From the NCBI GenBank assembly GCA_003612485.1, contig RAZA01000007.1, positions 124,001-188,000 of the forward strand: a stretch of 64,000 nt of DNA. Direction: 5' to 3'. Under the pieces are notes generated by a model. The model was not told where the DNA came from, searched no databases, and was given only the letters and a program-made list of their open reading frames with translations. This stretch comes from a bacterium D16-50 (GTDB taxonomy: Bacteria > Bacillota > Clostridia > Lachnospirales > Lachnospiraceae). The translations under genes were made by a program, and so were the position numbers. Of the stretch, positions 45,127 to 53,779 are shown in pieces. How positions within the stretch are numbered: the first letter of the stretch is position 1; every line of letters begins with the position of its first letter.

Positions 45127-46050
45127 ATGAGACTTGTTACACGTTCTGATTTCGATGGTCTGGTATGCGGAGCTCTGCTTTTGGAGGCGGGGGTCATCGA
45201 CAGCTGGAAGTTCGCACATCCCAAGGATCTGCAGGATGGTCTGGTGGAAGTGAATGAGAATGACTGTCTGGCCAACGTACCCTATGTGGAGGGCTGCGGA
45301 CTGTGGTTTGACCATCATTCCAGCGAGCATGAGCGTCTGGAGCTTCGGGGCAAGTATAAGGGGGAGAGCCGCATTGCGCCGTCTTGTGCCAGAATCATCT
45401 ATGATTACTACGGAGGAGAGGATCGTTTCCCTCAGTTCAAGGAGATGATGTCGGCAGTAGATAAGGTGGATTCCGGCAGTCTGACCATAGACGAGGTCAT
45501 GAATCCTCAGGGCTGGATCCTGATAGGCTTTCTCATGGATCCCAGAACCGGTCTTGGAAGATGGAGGAGGTTCACTGTCTCCAATTACCAGCTCATGGAG
45601 AAGCTGATGGACTGCTGCCGTACCATGGACACCCATGAGATTCTGGCGCTGTCCGATGTGCAGGAGCGCATTGAGGTGTACAATGAGCAGACGGAAAAGT
45701 TCAAGGAGATGGTGAAGGAACATACAAAGGTAGACGGAAATGTGATTATTACGGATCTCAGGGGAGTGGATCCCATCTACACGGGCAACCGTTTCATGAT
45801 CTACAGCTTGTATCCGGAACAGAATATTTCCGCATGGATCGTCAGCGGCCGGGGTGGAAAGGGCTGTTCCGCAGCGGTGGGCTACAGCATATTGAACAGA
45901 ACCTGCAGCATCAACGTGGGAAGTCTGATGCTGAAGTACAATGGAGGCGGCCATAAGAAGGTGGGCACCTGCCAGTTCAACGATGACAATATGGAGACGG
46001 AGCTGCCCAAGATGCTTGCGGAGCTCTGTGAAATGGCAAATGGCAGATAG
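45127..46050 (+). CDS. DHH-family phosphoesterase / exopolyphosphatase-like
   Basis: The 307-residue protein starts with TRSDFDGLVCGALL (first Asp motif), has the namesake WFDHHSSEH near residue 62 and ends with a DHHA1-type motif YNGGGHKKVGTC near residue 280. Substrate is not evident; nanoRNA, polyphosphate or cyclic dinucleotides are possible in this superfamily. It is a single gene with a promoter and terminator of its own, just upstream of a diguanylate cyclase, which makes a nucleotide substrate worth considering. Confidence 0.88.
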   Translation: MRLVTRSDFDGLVCGALLLEAGVIDSWKFAHPKDLQDGLVEVNENDCLANVPYVEGCGLWFDHHSSEHERLELRGKYKGESRIAPSCARIIYDYYGGEDRFPQFKEMMSAVDKVDSGSLTIDEVMNPQGWILIGFLMDPRTGLGRWRRFTVSNYQLMEKLMDCCRTMDTHEILALSDVQERIEVYNEQTEKFKEMVKEHTKVDGNVIITDLRGVDPIYTGNRFMIYSLYPEQNISAWIVSGRGGKGCSAAVGYSILNRTCSINVGSLMLKYNGGGHKKVGTCQFNDDNMETELPKMLAELCEMANGR

Positions 46051-46080
46051 AATTGGCGCATAAAGGCTTGAAGAGCCATG

Positions 46081-46125
46081 AAAAGGCAGACCGAATAGTC
46101 CGGGAGATTATGGTCTGCCTTTTTT
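46081..46125 (+). terminator. Terminator after the DHH gene
   Basis: AAAAGGCAGACC pairs with GGTCTGCCTTTT, followed by a T-run. Confidence 0.9.
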
Positions 46126-46198
46126 ATGGAAATACTATCATTTTTTGGAAAGAACTTGTATAATAAAGAAATAGAAAAGTTTGAACGGCGGTGGGAGT

Positions 46199-47623
46199 AT
46201 GAGTGAGAAGACGAATGAAGGGATGGCTAAGAGAGCGCAGCATCCTGAGAAAAGCGGAAAAAGGTCCCTGCGGGGAATCAAGATACGCACTATGAACTAT
46301 GTCATGATCTTTGTATCCATTGTTTTATATATTGTACTTATTTGGGTGACGGCTTATGCGTCGCGCAAGTATGACGATATGGTTTCCGCAACGGATGCTT
46401 ATATTCGATATCAGGAGAAGGCTTCTTTAGTGAAAGAGGGATCGGACTACCTCACCGAGCAGGTTCGTCTATATGGGGTGGAGATGAATCTGGCATATGT
46501 GGAGAATTATTTCAGGGAAGTATATGAAGTCAGAAGCCGGGATAAAGCGCTGGAGGCTCTGAGGGAGAATGAAGTGGAGGGCAGCGCCCTTGATTTCCTC
46601 CAGAGCGCTCTGGACAATTCCAACAAGCTCATGGAGAGGGAAATCTATGCCATGAAGCTGGTTGCTGAGGCCAAAGGGCAGGACATGTCTGCCTTTCCCG
46701 ATGTAGAAGAGGTGGATTTGAAGCAGGCGGATAAGGAGCTGAGTTCCGAAAAAATGTTGGAGAAGGCCAGAGAGCTGGTTTTCGGCATTTCTTATCAGGA
46801 GACGAAGGGCGCCATTGAGAACAATATTTCATATTTTCTGAGCAGCGTGAGGGACGATATGAGGAAAAACCAGCAGGACAGCGCAGCAGGGCTGAAGCAG
46901 GTGATGGCCAACCAGAAGGTTCTCATCAGTATCCTGTTTGTGGAGACCATTCTCACCTTTGTGCTGATACTGTGCCTGATCGTGAAGCCTCTGCATATTT
47001 ATGTGAATAATATTAAGGAAGAAAAGCGGCTGGACATTGTGGGGGCATACGAATTCAAATATCTGGCGCTGACCTACAACGACATTTACGAACTGAATGC
47101 GGCCAATGAGGTGATGCTGCGAAATCAGGCGGAAAACCTGCGCCGTGAAGCGGAGCATGATCCTCTTACGGGTATTGCCAACAGGAGGGCTTTCGACGAT
47201 TGGAAAACCTTATTAAAGACAAAGATAAGTCCCATGGCGCTTTTGATTGTGGATGTGGATCAGTTCAAGCAGGTCAACGACAAGCACGGCCATGAGATGG
47301 GGGACCGGATTCTGAAAAAGGTTGCCGGCTTATTGGAGGAGACCTTTCGCGACACGGATATTGCCGCAAGGATCGGCGGTGACGAATTTGCAGTGATTGT
47401 AGTGGATATTACCAAGGACATGAAAGAGGTGGTTCGGGATAAGATCAACAATATCAACAATGAGCTGCTGAATCCGTCGGAGGATTTGCCTCGGACATCC
47501 CTGAGCGTTGGAGGCGCCTTCTCCCAGAGCGGCTTTGAGGATGATCTTTATAAAAGGGCGGATGAGGCCTTGTACGCGGTGAAGGAGAATGGACGCTGCG
47601 GCTGTAGGTTTTATGGGGAATGA
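46199..47623 (+). CDS. Membrane diguanylate cyclase (GGDEF)
   Basis: The 474-residue protein makes c-di-GMP. A transmembrane helix at about 33-53 and another near 255-278 enclose an all-helical extracellular sensor region. The GGDEF domain starts near 325 (HDPLTGIANRRAFDDW) with active site RIGGDEFAVI. An inhibitory RxxD site (RDTD) lies exactly five residues before GGDEF, so product inhibition is expected. No EAL domain. The ATG at 46199 follows GGTGGGAG. The coiled-coil gene downstream may belong to the same transcript. Confidence 0.93.
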   Translation: MSEKTNEGMAKRAQHPEKSGKRSLRGIKIRTMNYVMIFVSIVLYIVLIWVTAYASRKYDDMVSATDAYIRYQEKASLVKEGSDYLTEQVRLYGVEMNLAYVENYFREVYEVRSRDKALEALRENEVEGSALDFLQSALDNSNKLMEREIYAMKLVAEAKGQDMSAFPDVEEVDLKQADKELSSEKMLEKARELVFGISYQETKGAIENNISYFLSSVRDDMRKNQQDSAAGLKQVMANQKVLISILFVETILTFVLILCLIVKPLHIYVNNIKEEKRLDIVGAYEFKYLALTYNDIYELNAANEVMLRNQAENLRREAEHDPLTGIANRRAFDDWKTLLKTKISPMALLIVDVDQFKQVNDKHGHEMGDRILKKVAGLLEETFRDTDIAARIGGDEFAVIVVDITKDMKEVVRDKINNINNELLNPSEDLPRTSLSVGGAFSQSGFEDDLYKRADEALYAVKENGRCGCRFYGE

Positions 47624-47725
47624 TGGTTCCTTCCGAGAAATCAATGGAAACTGTCCAGTCTGCAGGCGAGAGCAGGCCTTACAGCTTCAACGCGTGTGCG
47701 GCCTTAGAATATGGGGAGGGTGAAA

Positions 47726-48235
47726 ATGCTGCCGGAGGAGTATGGTATATTGACGGAGCTGCTGAGGGAGCTGAAACAAGAGATCCGGGATATGGATATG
47801 AGAATGAATACAAATCTTCGGAAGATCCGGGAGGCAGAGGCCTATGTGGGCACCCTTGCCATTTCGGAATCGGAGGATTTCAAGGTGTTTTCGCCCAGAA
47901 GAGCGGAGACTTTACATAAGGAGGAGCTTCGGGAAGCGCGGGAATGCCGTCTTGCATGTGAGGGAGAGAATGAGGAGCTGGCGGGGCGGAAGGAGGTTCT
48001 AAACAAGCGTATCTGTATGCTGGAGGAGGTATTGGGCTGGCAGAAAGAGACGGGGCAGTCCCAAGAATCGGGGGATTTTCAGGCCAAAGCTCTCAGGAGC
48101 CTGAAGGAGCTGGCGGAAAAGGTAGAGGAAAGCAGTGATTTTATAGAGAAAAATCCTATTCAGGCCCGCCAGAATCTCGCAATTATCGGAAAATGCCTGC
48201 GGGATCTTGCGGCACAGCTGGAGGAGACGATTTAG
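47726..48235 (+). CDS. Coiled-coil protein of unknown function
   Basis: The 169-residue product is almost all helix with heptad-like runs (LTELLRELKQEIRDMDMRMN, and EKVEESSDFIEKNPIQARQN near the end). No membrane segment and no known catalytic motif. An FSPRRAETLHKEEL segment near residue 60 could be a family marker, but I do not recognise it. GGGAGGG precedes the ATG at 47726. It lies about 100 bases after the diguanylate cyclase and just before the Nudix-GNAT gene. Confidence 0.65.
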   Translation: MLPEEYGILTELLRELKQEIRDMDMRMNTNLRKIREAEAYVGTLAISESEDFKVFSPRRAETLHKEELREARECRLACEGENEELAGRKEVLNKRICMLEEVLGWQKETGQSQESGDFQAKALRSLKELAEKVEESSDFIEKNPIQARQNLAIIGKCLRDLAAQLEETI

Positions 48236-48272
48236 ACGGATTGTAGGGCAATGCCCGCAGGGAGGGGCTTAT

Positions 48273-49265
48273 ATGAGTCATAGGGAAGATTCGGAGTTTT
48301 GGGACTTGTACACCAAGGACAGAGAAAGGACGGGGCGGCTCCATCGGCGGGGAGACGAGATGAAAGACGGAGAACTTCATCTTGTGGTTCATGTGTGTAT
48401 TTTCAACAGCCGGAACCAGCTTCTGATCCAGCGCAGGCAGCCCTTTAAGAAGGGCTGGCCCAATATGTGGGATTTGACAGTGGGAGGCTCCGCGCTGGCG
48501 GGGGACGGCAGCTGTGAGACGGCGGAGAGAGAGGCTTGGGAGGAGCTTGGCCTTAAGCTGGATCTGTCGGGCAGGAGGCCAAACTTTACCGTCAATTTTT
48601 CAAACGGATTCGATGATTATTATATTGTTCGGCAGGATGTGGATATTTCACAGCTAAAGCTTCAGCAGGAGGAAGTTCGATGCGTCCGCTGGGCGGATAG
48701 GGAGGAGGCGCTGCTGCTCCAAAGGCAGGGGCTCATGGTGCCTTATTGGTTTCTGGACAAGCTCTTCGACATGGGGGATCTTCCGGAATACGATGCTCAC
48801 GGGGACCGCAGGCGTTGGATCAGTGTTGATTTTGCGGATTTAAGCTGCCTGCATTCATGGATGAGCTTGGCAGAGATTGTGAAAGAGAATTTTCCGGGGC
48901 TGGAGACGGAGGAAGCGCTGGAGGATTATCGTCGGACGGTGGTTAAGAATATGGAGCGTGGCAGCGCCATATGTGCTCTGGATGGAAGGATGGTGGTGGG
49001 CGTGCTGCTCTTTTCACCCCCAAAAAGCATGATTTCCTGCATGGCCGTGCATCCTGAGTACCGCAGGAAGAGGATTGCAGCAAGGATGGTGGAACTGATG
49101 CGGACAAAGCTAAATGGCGGCAGGGACATCAAAGTGGAAACCTTCCGGGAGGGGGATGAGAAAGGAAGGGCCCCCAGAGCATTCTACAGCGCCATGGGAT
49201 TTGTCCCCGGAGAGCTTACGGTGTCTCTGGGATATCCGACTCAGGAGTTTGTGCTGCACAATTAA
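48273..49265 (+). CDS. Fused Nudix hydrolase and GNAT acetyltransferase
   Basis: The 330-residue protein starts with an IDI/YfcD-like Nudix domain: HVCIFNSRNQLLIQRRQ, the Nudix box GGSALAGDGSCETAEREAWE followed by ELGL. In that box the early Glu is replaced by Asp. From about residue 175 a GNAT domain follows, with the acetyl-CoA signature HPEYRRKRIAARMVELM near 265-280. Substrate of either half is unknown. GGAGGGG precedes the ATG at 48273; the frame upstream overlaps the previous gene. Confidence 0.85.
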   Translation: MSHREDSEFWDLYTKDRERTGRLHRRGDEMKDGELHLVVHVCIFNSRNQLLIQRRQPFKKGWPNMWDLTVGGSALAGDGSCETAEREAWEELGLKLDLSGRRPNFTVNFSNGFDDYYIVRQDVDISQLKLQQEEVRCVRWADREEALLLQRQGLMVPYWFLDKLFDMGDLPEYDAHGDRRRWISVDFADLSCLHSWMSLAEIVKENFPGLETEEALEDYRRTVVKNMERGSAICALDGRMVVGVLLFSPPKSMISCMAVHPEYRRKRIAARMVELMRTKLNGGRDIKVETFREGDEKGRAPRAFYSAMGFVPGELTVSLGYPTQEFVLHN

Positions 49266-49298
49266 ATAGGATCCTGCGGAAATAAAAAGGAGGAGAAG

Positions 49299-50570
49299 AT
49301 GGAACCGATTTTGATAGGAAGTCTGGACATATCAAAGGCCGGAAAAAACTGCAAGGTACTGTTGGGAGACGTCAACGGGGACGGGCGCATGGAGCTGGTG
49401 TGCGTGCAGGCGGACGGCGGAATCGACGATAGGTATGTGCCCCATCAGGTGACATGTGTGACGGTTTTTTCTGTGACGGGGGAGATGCTTTGGCAGGTGG
49501 GACAGCCTCAGGGGGAGCCGGGGGGCTTCGGGTCGGATTTTCCCGTGCAGATTTTCGATATCGACGGGGACGGCAGACTGGAGGTTCTGGTGGTGATGGA
49601 CAAGACCTTCCGGCAGCTGGACGGAACCACCGGGGCGGTGAAGCGGGAATTTCCGCTGCCGGATCCTATGGCTCATGACTGTATCTTAATCGCTAACCTC
49701 ACGGGAAATCCCACGGCCAGAGACGTGATTCTGAAAGACCGTTATCATGACATGTGGGCCATGGATCAAAATTTCCGTTTATTATGGAAACATCATGGAA
49801 ATATCGGGCATTTTCCGTTGGTTTATGATATCAACGGCGACGGCCGGGATGAGGTGATGGCGGGATATGACATGCTCTCCTCCGAAGGGAAAATTCTCTG
49901 GTCCTGCAGAGACTTGGAGGATCATGCGGATTGCCTATGGATAGGGGACGTAAACGGTGACGGAAAACCGGAGATCTGCGTGGGGGGAAGCGTCACCTGC
50001 CTTTACGATAGGGAGGGAAGGGAGCTTTGGCGCTATGAAGGTTCTGTAGAGTCCCAGCATGTGGCTCTTGGCAAGTTTATTCCGGAGAATCCGGGGCTGC
50101 AGGTGGCGGGACTCGATAGGATCAAGAGAGGAGACGGCTACAAGGGGCAGTGGGACGGACGTGACGGAATGTTCCTTTTGGACTGTGAAGGTCGGGAGCT
50201 TTGGAAGGAGGACAGAAAGACTCCCGGCTGGCTTACGATTGTGAATACCTATCATAACTGGGGCGGTCAGGGGAAGGATCACATTCTCGCTTACCGGCGG
50301 GGAGGCGGCGTGAAGCCTGCCTTGTACAGTACAAGCAATTTGCAGGGAGAACTTCAGAAATTAGTGGTTTTTCCTGAAGACGGATACGTGATTAGCGGGG
50401 ATTTGTTCGGAAGAAATTGTGAGGATGCGGTGATATATGCCCATGGCAGGGCATGGATCTATTCCGGACTGCCTTATGATCTGAAGGAATCTCCTTCCGG
50501 AACAGCAGTACCTCAGCGTGGAAATCTGCGCCGCTCCACCCTATATCCGGGATGGGTGTATGGGGAGTAG
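49299..50570 (+). CDS. Cytoplasmic beta-propeller protein, FG-GAP / PL11-like
   Basis: The 423-residue protein contains repeated calcium-binding blades with DVNGDGRMEL, DIDGDGRLEV, DINGDGRDEV and DVNGDGKPEI. The spacing resembles the propeller of PL11 rhamnogalacturonan lyases, but the lyase active-site residues are not evident and there is no signal peptide. It may be a cytoplasmic carbohydrate-binding or lyase-like protein. AAGGAGGAG precedes the ATG. It follows the Nudix-GNAT gene by 33 bases. Confidence 0.75.
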   Translation: MEPILIGSLDISKAGKNCKVLLGDVNGDGRMELVCVQADGGIDDRYVPHQVTCVTVFSVTGEMLWQVGQPQGEPGGFGSDFPVQIFDIDGDGRLEVLVVMDKTFRQLDGTTGAVKREFPLPDPMAHDCILIANLTGNPTARDVILKDRYHDMWAMDQNFRLLWKHHGNIGHFPLVYDINGDGRDEVMAGYDMLSSEGKILWSCRDLEDHADCLWIGDVNGDGKPEICVGGSVTCLYDREGRELWRYEGSVESQHVALGKFIPENPGLQVAGLDRIKRGDGYKGQWDGRDGMFLLDCEGRELWKEDRKTPGWLTIVNTYHNWGGQGKDHILAYRRGGGVKPALYSTSNLQGELQKLVVFPEDGYVISGDLFGRNCEDAVIYAHGRAWIYSGLPYDLKESPSGTAVPQRGNLRRSTLYPGWVYGE

Positions 50571-50586
50571 AGCAGGGCTCATTTGG

Positions 50587-50682
50587 AAGGACATATTTAC
50601 AGCAGCAGTCTTTCTTGGATTTTTATCTATTGGGAAGAACCTATGATTATAAGCAGGTTTCTTTGCCGGTGAATATGTCCTT
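50587..50682. repeat. Inverted repeat with internal hairpins downstream of convergent genes
   Basis: AAGGACATATT (50587-50597) and AATATGTCCTT (50672-50682) form an 11-base stem enclosing 74 bases. Inside, TTCTT/AAGAA and AGAACCT/AGGTTTCT can also pair, so a branched RNA or a small mobile palindrome is possible. It lies between the convergent propeller and Nudix genes. The rest of the 50571-50806 gap is AT-rich. Confidence 0.4.
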
Positions 50683-50806
50683 CTTAGTTTATGTACATTA
50701 TGAATGGATAATAACCAAAGATTAATCTTCAATTTTGATAAGGCACTTTTTTCGGTTTTGTCAATATTAGTTTCTGAAATATTTGTTTCGCAAAAGAAGA
50801 TTCCCT

Positions 50807-51256
50807 TCATTTGATGACCACATTCCATTTATCGTTTTCAATAACATATTGAAATTCCGTTAAATTATCATCTTGCATCACTTGAAGAAGTGCCGGTAAG
50901 TCATCTACAATATTCATTTTTGACAATTCCGACTTTTTTACCCAAATCATTTCTCCCTCTTCTGACGATGCTACTTCTCCGAAAAATTCGTCTGTATGAA
51001 ATAAAAATACAATGTACCGTCCATTTTCTATGGGAAATTGCTTGATTCCGCATAGTTTTGGATTTTGGATAACAAGTCCCGTTTCTTCCTTCATTTCCCG
51101 AATAACGGCATCTATTATAGATTCATTTTTTTCAATATGTCCTCCGGGCAAAGTCAAACCTTTCCAATCATCCTTTATTCTGTTTTGTAAAAGATATTTA
51201 TCCCTTTGATGTATCAGACATAAAACCGTTAATTCGACATTTTCTGTTTTGTGCAT
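50807..51256 (-). CDS. Nudix hydrolase, MutT-like
   Basis: The 149-residue protein has a full Nudix box: GGHIEKNESIIDAVIREMKE followed by ETGLV. Family members hydrolyse nucleoside diphosphate derivatives such as 8-oxo-dGTP; the substrate here is not known. CTGGAGG precedes the ATG at 51256. It is not obviously in an operon with the GNAT gene upstream. Confidence 0.9.
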   Translation of the reverse strand: MHKTENVELTVLCLIHQRDKYLLQNRIKDDWKGLTLPGGHIEKNESIIDAVIREMKEETGLVIQNPKLCGIKQFPIENGRYIVFLFHTDEFFGEVASSEEGEMIWVKKSELSKMNIVDDLPALLQVMQDDNLTEFQYVIENDKWNVVIK

Positions 51257-51442
51257 ATGAGGAACCTCCAGTATTACCATTTCCAAATACCATTGTAGCT
51301 ACCTTGTAAGGGTAATCTTGCTTTGTTACCTATTTCCAAAAATCATATGTATATTATTTGCTCCCATAAGGGTAATTTTATTATTTAAATTAGATCTTGG
51401 AATACTATGGCCATATACGACTTCATGAATGGCACGTATCTG

Positions 51443-51884
51443 TTACTGCACTGTAAATTCGGTCCATTGGATACGATTATACTGCATAACATCATCAGCT
51501 TTTTTCATACCCAGCTTCTCATAGAATGGAATTGTCCCTTTTATTTGCTATCAGATATACGGCGATATCTTTTTCCCCGCCTGCTTTATCATGTGCAGTC
51601 TTCATAAGCTGTCTGCCAATTCCCTGTCCCTCATAAGCTCTGTCAACCCCCAAATCTGTCACATAAAGCCAATATGCATAATCTGTTAACCCAAATAAGA
51701 CACCAACGATTAAGCCCTCCTCATTTCTTGCGGCGAGGCTTATTGTGGCATTGTTTACAAGCTTAGATATCCTTTCCGCAAAACGTTCTTTTGGATATTG
51801 CGAACCCAGATCTGTTCTTTTCAGGAAATCTGTAAATTCCTCCGCAGATAATCGTTCTTCTATGATTTCTATTTTGTTGTTCAT
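51443..51884 (-). pseudogene. GNAT acetyltransferase with frameshift near its end
   Basis: The intact frame (51519-51884) gives 121 residues of a GNAT domain, with the acetyl-CoA motif RAYEGQGIGRQLM near residues 83-95, and stops after NKRDNSIL. In the next frame the expected C-terminal strand follows at once: FYEKLGMKKADDV, then YNRIQWTEF, stopping at 51443. The combined length is one base over a multiple of three, so one inserted base (or two lost) near 51530 breaks the gene. It may be a true mutation or a sequencing error. Confidence 0.7.
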
Positions 51885-51955
51885 AAGCTATATTCTCCAT
51901 CAAACAACGAGCCATTGTTTTGGTGATTTTTTTAAAGGATCAGAAAACGATAAAA

Positions 51956-52648
51956 TCAACCGAACATAGTTAACAGTTCCTCCAACGAACTTATCTCTTT
52001 ATCTTGACCATAATTCTTAATACTGTCATTTCTGTTTACCAAAACGGAGTATGCGCCTGCGTTAATTGCGCACATGATATCCTTTTCTTCGTCACCCACA
52101 AACGCCATTTCCTTAAGGCTAATCTGCATTTTTTCTGATATGAATTTCAATCCCTCCCCGCAGGGCTTACGGTACCCCACATCATTAGAAGTAAACGGAT
52201 AATCAATATACTTTATTACCGGGCTGATATCCTCCAAAGCATAAATATTATCCATACCGTAGGGGACATCAGATAAGGTTCCTAATAATATTCCTCTATC
52301 AGAAAGTCCTTTTAGTGTCGCCTCCACTTCTTCATATACGGAAGCATTTTGCTTGAAGTAAGAATAAAAATGGAACTTAACCGTTTCTATATCCTTTAAC
52401 GGTATTTCCATACCCATTAATAGTTCACTGAAAATCTGATTGGATGTTACCTCATGTTCTCGTGGATTTATTCTCGTATTATACTTAGTTAAAACATGGC
52501 CGGCATGCTGATAATGAGTATCCGAAAAAGTATATCCGCATTTATGGGCAACACTTTCAAATGCAGGTTTGTATAGCTTTGACCAATTTAATGGTATCTT
52601 ATATTCAACTAATGTCTGCCCAATGTCAAATACAATTGCTTTGATCAT
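51956..52648 (-). CDS. HAD-family hydrolase
   Basis: The 230-residue protein shows motif I AIVFDIGQTLVEY, motif II GTLSD, motif III RKPCG and motif IV FVGDEEKDIMCAINAG. The second Asp of the usual DxDxT is Gly, as in YihX-like phosphatases. Cap type is C1. Substrate unknown. GAGG precedes the ATG at 52648. It ends a possible barnase-barstar-HAD transcript, 58 bases after barstar. Confidence 0.9.
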   Translation of the reverse strand: MIKAIVFDIGQTLVEYKIPLNWSKLYKPAFESVAHKCGYTFSDTHYQHAGHVLTKYNTRINPREHEVTSNQIFSELLMGMEIPLKDIETVKFHFYSYFKQNASVYEEVEATLKGLSDRGILLGTLSDVPYGMDNIYALEDISPVIKYIDYPFTSNDVGYRKPCGEGLKFISEKMQISLKEMAFVGDEEKDIMCAINAGAYSVLVNRNDSIKNYGQDKEISSLEELLTMFG

Positions 52649-52706
52649 ATTCAATTACCTCGATAAATTCCAGTATAGATGTATTGCTTTGTTGTCTTTT
52701 GAGATA

Positions 52707-52979
52707 TCATGAGCTGTAACTGTAATTGATTCTTGTATTCTCCTGCGAGGCATTGTAGATGGTTCTGGCAAGAGAAAGGGCATAGCTTCCCAGATGGGCT
52801 TCCAGACTTTCCGGGTTCAAAATCTGTATTTCCGTTTCCTCTTGTATATCTGTGAGGCAATCATATAGGGCGTCCAGATTCCTGCCATACCAGTCCGGCA
52901 GAAGTAAGGAGGCGGAAAGAGTGTCATGGAGCAATTTTTTATCCGTGATAAGATTTCCGTCCAGTATGCAAATGCGCAT
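52707..52979 (-). CDS. Barstar-family RNase inhibitor
   Basis: The 90-residue product has the barstar fold motif LPDWYGRNLDALYDCLTD, including the two acidic residues that plug the barnase active site (NLD and YDC). A Glu near the end (ASQENT) matches barstar Glu76. The ATG at 52979 has AAGGAGAA upstream. It lies 62 bases downstream of a barnase-like gene on the same strand, so it is the expected immunity protein for that RNase. Confidence 0.92.
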   Translation of the reverse strand: MRICILDGNLITDKKLLHDTLSASLLLPDWYGRNLDALYDCLTDIQEETEIQILNPESLEAHLGSYALSLARTIYNASQENTRINYSYSS

Positions 52980-53041
52980 AGTTTTTTCTCCTTTTTGTAG
53001 ATGCATGTGGAAATGGCTGCAGAGTGAAAGGGGGCTTTAGG

Positions 53042-53779
53042 TCATTCTTCTCCATAAAGTAATTCAAAGCTTTCGTAATGATCTTCTGTATAGTATATCA
53101 GGCCGTCATTGGAAAATACGATTCGTTTTGAGCCCCGTTTATCGGCGCCTAAGGTATCTATGTCGCATTCGGTATAGCTGCGCCCGTCTTTTTCCGGCAG
53201 AAGACCCTCATAATTGCCGAAACGGTTTCCGCCGATGCACATGCCGGAAGCATAAGGCTCCAGAGAGCCGCCCTTCCAGCCCAGGGCCTCGGCTTCCTTT
53301 TTCGTGATGAAGTTTGAGGGGAGGCAGCCATATAAATGGATGTAAAGTGCAACATCCTCTTTGGAGGTATAGGATCCGTCTTTGGGTAATTGGTCAGGAG
53401 CTTCGCTGGAAGGAAGTGTTTCTTCGTGTGAAGAAGAGGGAGCGTTTATGCCGGAATCAGGTTCTTCACTGGAAGAGGGAGAGCCTATGCCGGAATCGGG
53501 TTCTTCACTGGAAGAGGAAGCGTCTATGCCGGAATCAGGTTCCTCACTGGAAGAGGGAGAGTTTATGCCGGAATCAGGTTCTTCGCTGGAAGAGGGAGAA
53601 TCTATGCCGGAATCGGGTTCTTCACTGGAAGAGGGAGAGTCTATGTCGGAATCAGGTTCTTCACTGGAAAAGAGTGAAACGGCATCACTGTGAAATTCTT
53701 CTTTGGGAATAGATGGGGCACAGGCTGCCAACGAAAGGGTCAGCAGTGATAGTAACATCAAACGAAATAGTTTCTTCAT
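53042..53779 (-). CDS. Surface-anchored barnase-like ribonuclease with repeat stalk
   Basis: The 245-residue protein has a lipoprotein signal with Cys20 in LAACAPS. Residues 38-115 are six tandem 13-residue repeats of the SSEEPDSGIDSPS type, an acidic Ser-rich stalk. From about 136 a barnase domain follows: YIHLYGCLPSNFITKKEAEA, a Glu in YTECDID (barnase Glu73), an Arg in KRIVFSND (Arg87) and a His in TEDHYESF (His102). All three catalytic residues are present. It is probably an outer-surface RNase with a barstar gene next to it. Such a lipid-anchored form is unlike secreted Bacillus barnase. Confidence 0.9.
   Translation of the reverse strand: MKKLFRLMLLSLLTLSLAACAPSIPKEEFHSDAVSLFSSEEPDSDIDSPSSSEEPDSGIDSPSSSEEPDSGINSPSSSEEPDSGIDASSSSEEPDSGIGSPSSSEEPDSGINAPSSSHEETLPSSEAPDQLPKDGSYTSKEDVALYIHLYGCLPSNFITKKEAEALGWKGGSLEPYASGMCIGGNRFGNYEGLLPEKDGRSYTECDIDTLGADKRGSKRIVFSNDGLIYYTEDHYESFELLYGEE
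53435..53668 (-). repeat. Six 39-base tandem repeats encoding the RNase stalk
   Basis: Six in-frame 39-base units encode SSEEPDSGIDSPS-like 13-mers. Units differ by few bases, mostly in the ninth to twelfth codons. Copy number could vary between strains. Confidence 0.95.

Noticed and set aside
53435..53668. Regular repeats suggesting a CRISPR array
   Set aside because: There are no unique spacers; the units are contiguous, in frame and part of the RNase stalk.
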